In this document: positions 46,011 to 58,500 of the stretch, piece by piece
Layout: every line of letters starts with the position of its first letter
Numbering within the stretch: the first letter of the stretch is position 1
Origin: Morella rubra
Lineage: Eukaryota > Streptophyta > Magnoliopsida > Fagales > Myricaceae
Length of the DNA stretch: 64,000 nucleotides
Assembly (NCBI GenBank): GCA_003952965.2
Contig: CM025851.1
Location: 16,646,689-16,710,688 of the forward strand
Direction: 5' to 3'
Made by a program: the position numbers and the translations under genes
Notes under the pieces: generated by a model
Seen by the model: the letters and a program-made list of their open reading frames with translations, nothing else
Database searches by the model: none
What the model was told of the DNA's origin: nothing

Positions 46011-46562
46011 TGTTACGCTTTGTGTCAGTACTTATCCCCTAGGCTCGCCTATAATGATGGTATGCACACAAGCGGAGATTATAGCACGAATTGATCCTAA
46101 AAAGTCTTAGTAATTGCTTTGAAAAAGCTTAGCGGAAACGCTTGCAATTTGTTTTGAAAATTAAAAAAATACAATAAAGAGGGAAAAGTAATATTTTCAG
46201 GGATTTAACGAAAAGGCGACATTCAAATAATTCTAGGAGTTAAAAGTTCTGAATTGGACAAGGAAGATAAAATGAATTAATTAAGGAGATGGAATTAAAT
46301 AAAATCAAAAACAATTATAAAGAGGTGAAAATTTAATGTGGCGTAAGGACGAATAGAATAAGAAAAAAATTTTCAAAAATGAAAATACATAACTTCACTA
46401 AGATCACGGAATCTCCTCTTTTACAAAAAATAACATCCTTCATGAGGAATACAAAGGTAAAGAGAAGATAAATACAAAAGCAGAAGTGGTCTAAAGCTTT
46501 CTGGACTAAAATGTCCGTGAAACAGCTAACTGATCCAAAACTAAACAAAAGAGTGACAACTA

Positions 46563-46838
46563 CTAAAGTTGACTAATCCTCGGCTCGATGTCGGAGGTCA
46601 AGTCTATAAACACTGTCTCTCTGGTTCCCTCTGCCGGTGGGGGAGGGACAATGTGCAAGAGGGCTGGATCTACATCTACCAGCCCGAAGTCTTCCATGCG
46701 GGGAAGAGGGGGCAGGGGTGGACCTTTGAGGTACCACTGGGGCTCGTACCCCATGTACACCTCACGTGTGTCAGTGACATACGTCCAAATCTTGATGACT
46801 AATACATGTGTGTCAAAATCCAAAATCTGTTCGCTCAT
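46563..46838 (-). CDS. Conserved small reading frame of the solo-LTR-like family (copy 2)
   Basis: An open frame of 91 codons with no stop, rich in Pro, Asp and Glu. It has DTHVLVIKIWTYVTDTREVY, then GYEPQWYLKGPPLPPLP, RMEDFGLVDVDPALLHIVPP and FIDLTSDIEPRISQL at the end. Copy 1 carries a clearly related but broken version (18076-18240 plus its continuation after the gypsy element, where NLTSDTED matches DLTSDIEP). An AG just before the ILDFD segment in both copies suggests a splice acceptor, so the ATG at 46838 may not be the true start. I do not recognise the family; the conservation suggests it was once translated. Confidence 0.5.
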   Translation of the reverse strand: MSEQILDFDTHVLVIKIWTYVTDTREVYMGYEPQWYLKGPPLPPLPRMEDFGLVDVDPALLHIVPPPPAEGTRETVFIDLTSDIEPRISQL

Positions 46839-47089
46839 GAATGTCTTTATCTGTCAAGTCCGATGACCGCTGCAGTACATACAAAATAATAAATAAATAA
46901 AAGGGATGAGTCTTACTAACTCAATAAGGGGGGGATAGGGGAATAAAACATGCAGCGATATAAAACAAAAGTAACAAAATTATAGAAGAATCAATTACAG
47001 AATAATGTTCATAATAAACAAATAAATGCATTATGAACGATGCAATGCAGAATGAATACATCTGTTTCCAGATTATTTCACTTTCTTTC

Positions 47090-47320
47090 TTTCTTTTTCG
47101 GTAGGTAGAGGTGTCATTTCGCTCTGTTTAACCCCTAGAGTCCGAGTTATACGTGCCTCCTCTCCTCTGGGACTGTCCCATGCCCCGCACCAGGACCTAG
47201 TCAGGCGTACTTGTCCCATTGCCAGGGATACCAACCACTATCTCTCAGTGATGGCTTGCACTATCACTGTGAGCGGTACCATCACCCGATCTCATGATCA
47301 CCTCTGGGTACGGGTTTTTT
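47090..47320 (-). pseudogene. Upstream part of the solo-LTR-like reading frame (copy 2)
   Basis: On the minus strand gaggtcctggtgcgg-type sequence (complement near 47200) matches the copy 1 block gggtcctggtgcaggtggca (17748). The surrounding words also correspond (gggtgatggtaccg versus gggtgatagtatca; gaggagaggaggcacgt versus caaggagagaagggacgc). In copy 1 this block is open for 102 codons; here it is closed by stops. Confidence 0.45.
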
Positions 47321-48924
47321 TTCGGTCAAATTAATGTTTCCCATACCCATGAGATGTTTATGCAGCATGGCATATCATACTCATAGCAGTTATATATTTC
47401 ACATAGATCATTTAATCAAAATATCCATATGCAATTTCATAATTAAAATGAAAAGATATAACATAAAAATATTTTTAATCCATATTAGATCTTTAAGAGA
47501 AAAGAAATATGAGTACATTCTAATCACGTACTAATTTTAATTTATTAGACCAAAGTCCTATATTTACATTTTATTATTATCTTAACGATTATCTCTTAAA
47601 TATTAACCCTTCTAAGTTAGTGCCTTTACCTTAATAGATTTTATTCTTAATTTTTTTTATCAATGTCCCAATGACGATGACAATATACAATTTTTATTTA
47701 AGAAGTAATAAACTACGTTTTAATCAAAAGATTATTATCCTTATAGGTCGATTCTTTTCTCACATTAGGCCTTGTGTTTTGGGCCTAATGTAAGTTAGTT
47801 ATGGCTCTAATTTTCTACCTTAACTCCCTTGAATTAAGTCTATATTAACCATAGATCTAAATTTTAGGCTTGGACAATCTTACCCCTAATTTTCTCTAAA
47901 AATGCCGAAATTGCTCCTAGGTGCTTCCAAGGGCAATTCGGTCATTTCTATTTATCCAAGTTTGCTGAAATTTTTAGTGTAAGACCTATAATTATTAAAC
48001 TTCATATCTGGGGAGTTTAGTGTCAAAATAAAATCTGTACCTTCAAAAGAATTCTTTAAGCAATCGGGTACCCTATATTTACATGCATATTTTCTTTTTC
48101 TTTTTTGACTTCAATGTTAATGCATGTGTACTTTGTGCCTGAATTATTTCTACTTTATCAAAAGCATATTCAAAGATAGTTGACAGTAGCAATTCATCAA
48201 ACAAACATCACCATTCACAGTTTTCTTTTCTTCGAAATCATCAAGTATTTCAAATACATAGAAAAATATCATTTATTATACATATCCAGCTATGAAAATT
48301 CCAAAGGAATCGGTCATAGGGCACTGCCGCCCCTTATGTTCCACAAAACTTCCTCTATCCAACAAACTATACAAAAATGATACTCAAGTTCATAATTGTA
48401 AAGCAAAGCACACAAAACAAGGAAAGAAATTAACTAAATAAAGGTTCTCAAGTGCAACCCGTGGCATACCAAGACTCCATTCCTCTTTTGCACTCCCACA
48501 TCCACCATGCAAACCATTCTATTATACTTAAAAATCAAGATAACATGATTTCTAAAATCAATAAGGTAAAAAATACATGTATTCGGCACTTAGAGTCTAT
48601 TTTCACCAAAAGGAGTTTAATCTAACATTTTCATCTCAATCTTCACATGCATGTCATTAACCTCCACACATAACTCCATCAACAACAAAACAAGACAACT
48701 CGTGACCCCCCATGCCCTCTATCACCGAAGAAGACATCCTAAAACCCCAACACCCTTTTTAGAACAAGTTTTTACACCCTTACCTTGCTTGTTCGATGAT
48801 AAGTCTTGAGCAAAAGCAAAAACATCTAAAAGCAATGCCAAAACAAAAGGTGAGGGAAATAGACAAAACAAAAGCTGAAAATCTCCAAAAGGCAAGGGGA
48901 CAAGGGCTGACTGATTATCTTTCC

Positions 48925-49065
48925 TCTTTTCCTCCCCCCCCCCCCCTTTTCTTCTTTATTTTTCCCTTCTTCTCTCCTTCGACGGCTCCTTTCTCTTCTC
49001 TCCTTGGTTCTTCTCTTTGTCCCTTGGTTTCTCTTCTTCCTTTCTCCTTCAATCAAATGGGTGTC
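48925..49065 (-). repeat. Pyrimidine tract with a C13 run
   Basis: The run cctcccccccccccccctttt and the following ttcttctct-type sequence are purine-rich when read in the orientation of the element, in the same relative place as the GA tract of copy 1 (15965-16115). The family therefore carries a conserved purine tract in its first third. Confidence 0.7.
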
Positions 49066-49974
49066 TCACTCTCTAGTCCCTCTCTTCTCTTTTGGTCGAC
49101 CAAAAATAAGGAAAAAGGCAACTCTACCAATCTATTAACCAAGGTTACCTCCCTTTCTCCTCCTTTAACCTCACACCCTCCTTAGCTAGGTAATCATGAG
49201 CTCAAGTTAAACAAGAGAAGCAACCAAATTAAGTGGCTAAAAGGGGCGGCAATAAGGCTCTAGTTGACACATGTTTCATGAGCTTTTTTCTAGGCAATCA
49301 TTGTGATTGCCAAAATTCCTTTTGCCCATTCAACAAATACCACCGAACTATCCTTGCACCTAAACATGTAATTGCATGCATAAAAGACAAAAATGAAGAC
49401 CAATAAAAATAGCCCATGCAGCCGGCTAAGGAAGAGAGAGAGAGAGTGAGAGAAAAAGCAAAAAGCAAGTAGTTGGCTTTAAATGTACTAGTTCGGCCAA
49501 GCATGCCATCTTAAGGTGATTTAATGCAAAGTGAAGGACATTAATTACTAAGACATAAACTACTTGCAGGATTAAAAGCAAGTTCTTTAAGAACACTATA
49601 TTCGGCTATATGTTAAAAGTACAATAAGATCATTAACCATGCTAAATAAAATAAAGATATCATTTGGAAAGAAAAAATTAAATCCCCTAATGTACATAGC
49701 AACAAAATAGATGCAATTATCAAGCTCAATAATATAAAAACAAATGCAACCACATAATTAAAAATTAGGAGAATTAAAAATGTGCAAAGCAAGTATATGA
49801 AAAAATATAATGTAAGCTCAAGGAGGTAATAAATTATACAAGAAAACTCCAATTAGCAATAGATATATTATCTCATATATGTGTCAAACAAGTGAACAAG
49901 AGAGGGGCGTTACAGGGAAGAATAAAAAGTGTAACGGTCATCCATAATAACCCATAATTATAATATTCATAACA

Positions 49975-50034
49975 AGTTTTAACTTTTAAAAATAACATAA
50001 GTCAAATTATTTAGATTTTATTACTTAAATATAA

Positions 50035-50065
<31 letters not shown>

Positions 50066-51450
50066 TTCTTTAAGAATATAATGAATTAAAATGTTAGTAA
50101 TATATTTAAACTGAAAAATGTCGTTGTGACAATTTTTAGAATATTGAATTAGAAATCATATTTATGGTGTTAGAACTTCATGCTGAATTCTTACCTGAAC
50201 AAAATGGAAGGATCTTGATCTCAATCATTTTATGCCCATATTTATGTCTTAATAAGCTATTTCATGGTTGTCTAAAATTAGGGAGTTGAAGCTATCCACC
50301 ATAGCTGGTGTCCTTTAGAGCTAGGGTAGGTCTTTGATGCCCATGAGTTTTTTATATGACTTCTGGGTAGAGTCTCTTCTTAAAAAAACAGGGCTTCTAA
50401 AATTTATTAGATCAGTCTCACTTGTGGCAAAGGAATACCTTGGTTATAAGCACATAAAAACAAACCGCCAATAAAACAACAAAAACCCATAGAGCATAAG
50501 AAAAGAAAAAATTAACATTTAATACTAGCAATACAAGTTTTTAAAGACGAATGAGACCTTTCAAATGGCAAGCATATGCTCAACACCTCGATACCTATTT
50601 GTGAGAACCATTGTCCCTTGCCCTGCCAAAATGTATCCTACTTGATTACCTTCTCTATATTGATGAGAAATAGTCAAAGTTAGTCCACTAAGTTCCATAA
50701 CCAAGTCTTCCCAATAATCCGAAAAATATTAGACCGTGTATGAACGGTTGGCTATCCAGTTTACCACTAGGGATGAATCACACTTAATCTTTATCTAAGA
50801 AAAGCTAATATTTTTACATATAGCCACACCCATAATGACCACCTGCAATTTTGCCTCCTTATTCGTTCTCATGCCAAATTCAGCTAAAAACGCATCCTGC
50901 ACATCACCCAAAGAGTCACGGATCACTCTCCCACCACCACAAGTGCCATGATTACCAAACAACTACCATCCACGTTCAACTTGATCCGCCCATCGTTTGA
51001 TTTCTTTCGGTCATTTAACAACTCGAATGAGGCCTTACCACAACTGAACTAATTGACACCTCCAAAGCTTTTAAGCAAATCTTGATTAGTTTTTGAAAGT
51101 CTACTAGTTTTTGAGATATCCTCAAATATCTACCTTAGCGATGCTCTCACTAAGAGTCAAACTATATCTACAATGTCCCAAAGACCCCCTATATCCAAGC
51201 CTTGCACCACCTCAACCATAGATGCAGGGTTGCCAAGTAATCAAGCTCGACAGTAATCCTGTCAGAATCCTGCATTGTGACGCTTGCCACAACAAAACCA
51301 TCTAATGACACAAGCCCACCAAGACAATTTACCAATACAACTAACCCCCAAAGCCATATTCAAACTCATGCAGTGAAGAAAGGAAGATTTACAACCTAAC
51401 CACTAGAGTGCTTCACTTGTTTGGTTATTATAGTTGAAGGTTTGTTTTAT
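49975..51450 (-). pseudogene. Unassigned DNA with a LINE-type RNase H relic
   Basis: An (AT)n run lies at 50038-50064. On the minus strand about 50995-50810 encodes a RNase H fold start (IKLNVDG near 50985) followed by GGGRVIRDSLGDVQDAFLAE (50932-50873) and FGMRTNKEAKLQVVIMGV (about 50872-50819). This is the order of the plant LINE RVT_3/RNase H domain ('LN.DG....P..GGG.V.RD..G', 'N..AEL.A...G'), with the usual Asp and Glu positions partly kept. The reverse transcriptase is not seen beside it. Confidence 0.7.
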
Positions 51451-52790
51451 TAAACTTGTTTTAGTCGATTTAAAATTTTTAAGTGAAATGGTGCATTTCA
51501 CCTATCTTCTTCCCCAAACCCTAAAATCTTGATTTTTCTGCCCTAGCCCTTGTTTCTTTGACCTTACAGTTTCTCTCTCATCAATTCACTCTATCTCTTT
51601 TCAATTTTTTGTTTGTTTTAGCACCTTTGATTTTCGTGGTTTTCATCTACAACGCTTATTTTCTCAAAGTTGTTATGCATTTTGAACGACTAATGGCAGT
51701 AATAGGAGGTTTGTGAAGGGACGTCTAAAGGTATTCCGATTTGGACTAATTCCGTTTCATAATTAAGTCTCACTCGCCTATAAAAGGGGCACTTCGCTCA
51801 AAGGTTGATCACACCTCTCAAACTTGATTTCTCTATCATTTTTGAGATCTCTCTCCCTCTCTAAATCAGTTCGGCCATTGTTGGGTTTTTGCAACTTTCT
51901 TTGGTTATCTTTGATCATTGCAATGCATGTGTTCTAAAGCAGTTCGATTTTTAAAGCAAGTCAGGTAAGCGGAGCTACTGTATTCTTTTCTTCGAAAAAT
52001 TGACGAATAATGAAAATATAATTTTTGATTCCATAAAAGATATTTTTCATAAACTGTTTTGTGAAAATAAGGTTTTATTACAATATTATGTTATTCTAAA
52101 AACAAGTGTGGAATTTTGAAAGCATACTAAAATATGTTTATTTCATATTTACTCTTCTAAAATTCTTTCTCAAAGACACTGTTATCTGCTGAATATAATT
52201 TTTGTTTCTGATTTTGAATTCTGCTATTATATATTATATTGTTTTTAAACCTCGAGGCAATGTGCTATTATTGATATTGTTATTGCTGTTGTTAGTATCA
52301 ACTTTTTGTTACTGAGTGCACCTATTCTACAGAGTGGTTTATGCGTGGGTTCCCCTTAGTGCACACTTGGCGTTCTTGCTAAGTCTCAGTAGGGTAAACT
52401 CTGCTTACTGTTGACTTATTTCGGTTGGCCTCCAAATAAGTAGTTACACAACCTAGTCATAGGGGTAAATGTGGCTTATTGTTAATGCTAGAGGGGATTT
52501 TCTACAATACGGGTAAAGCTATTATGTATTTATGATCAAAGAAAAGAATATATTTTTATTTATTTTTTCTTATTTACGTAGATTTTCAAAGAGTGTGTTA
52601 AGGATCAATCTTAGATGGGAGAGTATTATTATTATAAAATTTGTTCAAGTTTATGTTTTGTAAGCATAAAAGTTTTAATGATGTTTTATTTTCGAATAAA
52701 AGAGATAAATTTCTTTAAGCTATTTTCTCTTGTGAATAACATGTCGAGCATGTCCAAAAGGTAGCCCTGGTCGTTTGAAAATGGAGCTTC
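51450..52790 (+). repeat. Probable LTR fragment with TATA box
   Basis: A strong TATA box (gcctataaaaggggcact, 51776-51793) is followed by an acacctctcaaacttgattt leader and long pyrimidine runs, the look of an LTR promoter plus R/U5 region. Further on, a G/T-balanced stretch (52320-52530) has short words repeated with changes (gggtaaactctgcttactgttgac, gggtaaatgtggcttattgtta). I find no matching second LTR or duplication, so the type and limits are uncertain. Confidence 0.4.
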
Positions 52791-53229
52791 ATACCGAGAT
52801 TAGTGACCTGTCACCAGAACTCCTTCCCCGCCCCCGAAGCCAACCCCAAGGCCCAAAGGACCTATCCCCAACCAAGAGTTCGTAGGTGAAACAACTCTTG
52901 GTACAGGTTTTGCCGTATATGAAATCCCTGGACAGGATTATCAGCACCAGTTCTAATTCGTGATCCACGCATACATAGGTCATGTGTCATAAAATGCATA
53001 ACGCCGGCTGCGCGATCACAATTAAGATAGTAACAAACTTTACGATTACGCCCAACAACCCACTTGATCAATTTGCCATGCATTAATCTAGAGCCGCAAA
53101 CATGAAGTTGCCGAAATCTTATTTGAAGAACAAAATGGAGAGACACAAGTGATGAGGATTGGACAAAATACCTATTCTACATTACAGGATACAAATGACT
53201 CTTACACAGAAAATACAGATTATTTGTAT
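52791..53229 (-). other. Probable 3' UTR side of CURT1A
   Basis: Downstream of the CURT1A stop on the minus strand. A 94-codon minus-strand frame (53146-52862) has no recognised motif. Part of this may be transcribed 3' UTR; the far end is adjacent to the LTR-like fragment. Confidence 0.4.
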
Positions 53230-55536
53230 TTATTCCGTTCCAGCAATCTTCTTCTTCAAGGCCTCAATATCTGTAGCTAGTTCTTTTCTGCTTGACTGGA
53301 GAAAAAGATTAATATCATCGGTTAGCAACAGGTGATTTTCAATGCTAAATAAAACTTCGTGTGTTCATCACCCCACCCTGGGGACTAAATAATGAGATTC
53401 AAGTCAGCCCATTTGGCGAGAATGTAATTCCAAAGCTTCCCAGGTTAAAGAATTAAAGAACAAAAGCTCAAGTTATTCAAACAGAAAACAAATCATGAGT
53501 AACAGAAAATGGACTGCCAAATCAATTTGAGGTGTTGCATAGAGAATGAAAATCAAAGTGCAGCAAAACCCTATCTAATTGTCCCCTAGGTAAGCAACTT
53601 CAGATATTTGAAGCAAGGTAGTCTCTGATATTTACCTTGAAGAGAAGGTAACGGTAGACAAACCATCCTGTGTATCCTAGCCCAACCAACTCCATAATCT
53701 TTGGCAGCTGGTAAGAGTAGAAGATAATGTCAGAGTGCTTAAATAAAATTTGAAGTTGGTAGAGAACTTTTTTTTTTGTGAAGTGGAAGGAGGAGAGAGA
53801 TAGAGAGAGCCATTTTAAATTGCTGCAAAATTGATCGCCTAGCTAAGCACCTGAACAGCATAAGTCCCCTTCATATAATCGAATATAAGAAAATGGACGT
53901 CTGCGGTATTGAAAGAAATCACCTACCAAAGGGACTGAGTTGATAGCACCAACTACAATCGAAGAAAGCCAAACAGCAACTATTGCCCCGCCTCCATAGA
54001 GAATTACTGTTGACTTGTTTTCAATTGCATCCCACTAAGGATTACAAAAGAAGGAACCATTTAGAACCATTTCAAGAAAACCATTAGTATAAGCATCAAA
54101 GACTCAGGACGAAAAATCAGGTAATTCAATCAACACATGCAGGAGAAAACTGACAACGGTTTTCAGTAAAGCTAGCTTTGCTGCTCACCTTCTCCTTCAA
54201 GTCTGAAAAAAGCTCACTAGTGTCAATGGAAGCAGATGTCTCTTCTGAAGAAGAGGCTCTGATCTGAAGCAGGGAAGACCTACGGGACCCTGTTTGAAAG
54301 TGAAACATGGAACTTAAGTATAGAATCTAGATTATTCAAGCACTCCTTTTTTGTCTTAGATATTTGGTAAGTACATTTTGAATCAACTTACGCAAACACA
54401 AATATATTAAGAATGAAAATTCAGCTCGATCACCAACAGATAAATAGTGAGAAGCAGCTATAGAGAAGAAAACAGACAAATATTTATGCGTAAAAACTAG
54501 ACACAGATAGAGTTGACCACACACGGAATCACCCTCCAAAAGCCCACCAGTAATCAACATTGTCTGTTCTTGCATTTCTAGGACATTATATGCAGTCCTT
54601 CAATTCTCACCTTCGATTACAATACACAACATAAAAACTAGCGTTCTACTCCCCCATCACCTACAATTGGTCGTGCGTGGAAGTGAGTTGGCTGGCTGCC
54701 CTCCAAGTCCATGGTCCGGGCATTAGGTTCTATTCTCCATTGCAATGACAAGTAATTATCTTGGATTGGTGTTTTAGATCTGTTCCTTATAGGAACTCCT
54801 TGATAGCTCCAATAAAATGATCATTAGCCTTATCCATCCACGAAGCTATATTCTACAAACATTTTGGGTATCAATAAAGTGAAAACACGCGGAAACATAG
54901 ATATCCAAAACCACCAGGGTTCTTTTGAGAAGAAAATCATGAAGGTCAAAGACTAGAGCTGCTTCATGAACCACTATGTAACTCCATAACTTACATGACT
55001 TAAATGTCCTTTACCCTGATTTTTTGGAAAGAGGAAAAAGGAAAACTCCTCACTTATTTTCTAATCTTTCTACAGTAGTTGGTTTCTGAAAGTTACAACT
55101 TCAGAGATGACAAAAAATTGTAATCATACGCAGTTAGCTGGAGCCTAATTGGGTATACACTTCACCTTGACTACCACACAATGACACCCAGATAGCTCCA
55201 AATCCTAATTAGCGTAAGCTAAGACGGAATAGGTCGTAACTCAAAAAGGAAAAAAAAAAAAACACAAGTCTTTTAAAAAAAAAACACTCAATTGAGCATA
55301 AAGAAAAATAAATTAAGTCAATAAGTTCGAAATCTACGCTCGACCAAATGCCTCAAAGAAGATCATAAGGAAATACCAGAAAAGCGCTTAGCTGAAGCGG
55401 GGAAAGGAGTGGAGGACAAGCGAGGAGGGAGGCAAGGCAAGGCAGAGCAGCGAGCGGTGGGTTTGGAGGTGGGAAGGCGAGGGACTAAGACGGCGGGGTT
55501 AGGACAGGTGGTCGCATAAGCCGCCGCTGCTGCCAT
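53230..55536 (-). CDS. CURT1A: CURVATURE THYLAKOID 1A-like protein
   Basis: Five exons on the minus strand: 55536-55377, 54289-54189, 54034-53927, 53707-53636 and 53295-53230. All have GT/AG junctions and join into 168 codons (Arabidopsis CURT1A has 164). Exon 1 starts at the only ATG that opens a Ser/Pro/Ala-rich chloroplast transit peptide (RCSALPCLPPR is shared with the family). Exon 2 gives RASSSEETSASIDTSELFSD. Exon 3 has the first membrane helix (ILYGGGAIVAVWLSSIVVGA), exon 4 the second (IMELVGLGYTGWFVYRYLLF) and exon 5 the terminal amphipathic helix ALKKKIAGTE. CURT1 proteins oligomerise at grana margins and bend the thylakoid membrane. Intron 1 is 1,087 bp. No defect is seen. Confidence 0.95.
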
Positions 55537-58500
55537 GGATGGTAATGTGACGACGATTGATTTGTGGACAGCCAGACGATATCTCTATCCCAAAGGCTGG
55601 GCTCTCTGTCAGTGTGGTGCTGACTTTGTTTGATTTTTTTTCCCTCTTTTTCTATGCTCGTTATTGGTTTGGTTATCCACGGTAATGGCTTCCGGACACT
55701 GATTGCAGCGTGCGACACGTGGAGAAGCTTGGCTTCCTGATTGGTTGCTTCCCTATCTGATATCCACGATCGTGGTTCCATCTCTCTCTTCTCTTCGGTT
55801 TTCGTCTTCGTTTGGGCTTGGTATTTGCTCCGAACCCGAATGTTGTAAAAACTCTCTGTAAATCATTAGTGCGGAGCGATGCCCGAATTTCTAGTCCGGT
55901 TGTTGACCCTTGAGTCGAACTGGCGCACTATATTTTTATAGTCACTTTTATTTTTCGTACCATGTAAAGGTGAACGGCGGATTAGACGCAAGCGAAATTT
56001 AATATTCTGATATTCAGTCTGTTAACCAACAAATGATTAAAATTGAGTCTGCTTTCGCTTCTACTTTTGACTCTTAACGAAAGTGGATAATAAAATTCTA
56101 ATAATGTTTTGAGTCATATTTTTTAGTTCATTTAAATTTTTTTTATAAAAAATAAAGATATTATTCATTTATCATAAAATTATAAATACAAATATCTCTG
56201 ATATATCAGAAAATTAAAATATACAATCTGATCTTCATAAGAATATTTCTCAATTTATTAAAAAGATCTTAATTATATAAATGAATACAAATCCATTACA
56301 AATATCTCATCATATACGTGACATCAAATCCATTAAATAGGAGAGTAGGAGCCAAAAGATCTTGAACGTGTGATCTTTTCTACCGCAACAAAAGACAAAA
56401 AAAAATAAAGAAAAAAGAACAAGCAGATGACAATGTATAATTTTGAATCAATAGTGTAACTTCTTTAAGAGGGAAAAGAAATATAAGGAATATATGGAAT
56501 ATATTCAGGTGCTTTTGACAATGTATTAATGTCTTCTCTCTCTAAAACCATCGTTGTTTCCAAGCTCTCCACTCAATAAACCTTATTGTATTAATCCCTA
56601 CAACAACATTGACTTATCAAGCATCCAATTATATTAATTCTATTTGAGAATTCTAATTAAGCTAATAATAAACAATTGCACCTCCTTTTCTGTCTTGGGT
56701 TGTCAAGAGAGTTAGGTAGAAGCTGTCAAGTAAACTTTAACCGACAAATTAACCTATGATATATATATATATATGGCACATAAATAATTTTTTTTATGAT
56801 TCTCATTTAAATATATTGGAGTGGCTTCAACTAAAGCATGTCCGTGTGACAATTGCAAATATCCAAAGAACTTCTAAAGAATATGTCTAAACCAACTACA
56901 AACAATCAGCCAGATATCTTTATAATTCTTCTGCAATTGCAAATATCCAAAGAACACATTTTTGTCCAAAGAGCTCATCCAGATATCTCATTGTCCAAAG
57001 AACTCAGCACTTCCACAATTGCAAATATCCAAAGAACACATCTAAACCAACTACAAACAGCCAGATATCTCTATAATAAAAGCACCCTATATTATTAGCT
57101 AACTAAACGAAAATGCACTAACCCTGAGCTCTTTCTTTTGGATGATGTATATCTGCGGCCACCTAACCATTTGGAGAGTAGACAAGATAAACCTCATGAA
57201 TCATGATCAATCCAACCCAAATGTAGCAGAGAAGACAGAGACCGAGAGAGAGAGAGAGAGATATATATATAGAAACTAGAGACTTACAGAGATGTTCGTA
57301 GTGTGTTCATTGCGTCAGCAGACAGAGAGATGTTGGTTGCGTCGCCGGAGAAGACGAAGCTTAGTTGTAAGAGAAGAGAGAGAGAGAGAGAGAGTTGAGG
57401 GACTGCAGGATTGAGACTGAGGGCTTTTTGCGAAGGAGAAGGGGAGGGGAACAGGGGGGTCTGGGACTTAGGGTTTTTTTATTTTTCACCACGGATCAAA
57501 ACAGCAACGGTAAATTTTTTTATTTTTTTTTTTAAAATATAACTAAACAACGGTGTTCTATTTAAAATAGAATGATGTCGTTTTAATATTTAGTTTAAAA
57601 AAATAAAAATAAAAACTAACGGAACCGGTTTTCCGTTGAACAAGCGGAAAAATCCGGTTCTGCCTTCGCCAAACCTCCAAATCTCCCTCTGGTTCCAATT
57701 CCTAGAAGCTACGAACCTTAGCTTCTAGAAACCGGAGCTCCGCCGGTGGCCGGAACGGACTTACACCCCTACAACTAAGGGTAATTAGTTGCTACAGGAC
57801 AAAATGGCTTAATTGGAACCGCAATGAAAAATTTCATGAACTAAACAAAATTCAGTATTAATTTCTAGTCAGGAGGTTTAAGTAAGCTTCGAACTCATGT
57901 TCACTTATTTAATATAATTTATTTTGAAATGAAGGTCGTCCTTTCAATTATTAAATTATAAAAAGCGGCCCCCTTTCACAGCTATAGATAAACAAAAACA
58001 TTCATCAAAACTTTTAACAAGTTTTAAGATGCCAAAGAAGTGCATTTAGCCAAAAGAAAGAAGACACTTCAGACCAAATGCAAATTGGAGTGTGGACCAT
58101 AGCAATTTGTTTTTTAAATGAATTGGAATCTGTCTACAACCGAAATCTAGACTAAAGGAAGGCTTTTTCTGATCTAAAATTTAGCTTGGAATGGAGCTGT
58201 TGGGCCCATAGTGTGGCAGGCTTGGGTTGTGGGGGATGCACCGTACTTGCTCCACTGCACCAACTCACCAACAGATCCTGGCCCATAACAACTCTACCGT
58301 TAGCAATTCAAAGTTGACCGAGTAAAGCGCATCAGGTCTAATCGTCAGCGAACGCCGGCCAGACAACGACCTACTACCCAACTGTGTTCATTGACACGTG
58401 AAAAGAATTTGTCAACAGAATCGCTGATCTCTTTTGGTTAGGCAAAGTGGAGGAGGAGAAACAGACACTTAGGAGATGAAAAAGAGCGGGGAACTTATAT

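Larger units (their letters stand above)
46011..49914 (-). mobile_element. Solo-LTR-like repeat, copy 2 (in the copia LTR)
   Basis: In its own orientation the element begins TGTAACGCCCCTCTCTTG (complement of 49914 leftwards) and ends AAAGCGTAACA (complement of 46021-46011), about 3.9 kb. Its insertion site is fixed by the copia LTR it interrupts: left flank ggtgggga, right flank gggaagaataaaa, with GGGA duplicated (GGGGA/GGGAA if five bases are counted). It shares the ends, the purine tract, a ggcaatttcggcatttttag block and a two-part reading frame with copy 1. There are no retrotransposon genes. Copies 1 and 2 are well diverged, so the family has been active for long or in several waves. Confidence 0.78.
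42531..49974 (-). mobile_element. Ty1/copia retrotransposon, integrase deleted, LTR interrupted
   Basis: The left LTR is 42531-42785 (TGTTGTAAAAC...CATAACA). The right LTR is 45836-46010 joined to 49915-49974 (TGTTTGTAAAAC...CATAACA), split by the solo-LTR-like element. The 5-bp duplication AGTTT lies exactly at 42526-42530 and 49975-49979. The element reads on the minus strand: 5' LTR at the right, gag, reverse transcriptase/RNase H, the purine tract CCAAGGGGGAG (complement of 42786-42796), 3' LTR at the left. Without the insertion it is about 3.5 kb, against about 5 kb for a full copia element. The missing part is protease and integrase. Frames are broken. Confidence 0.93.

Noticed and set aside
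57290..57470. Possible first exon of a minus-strand gene with CT-rich leader
   Set aside because: The only ATG is followed by about 8 codons before a GT, and no downstream exon is recognisable.
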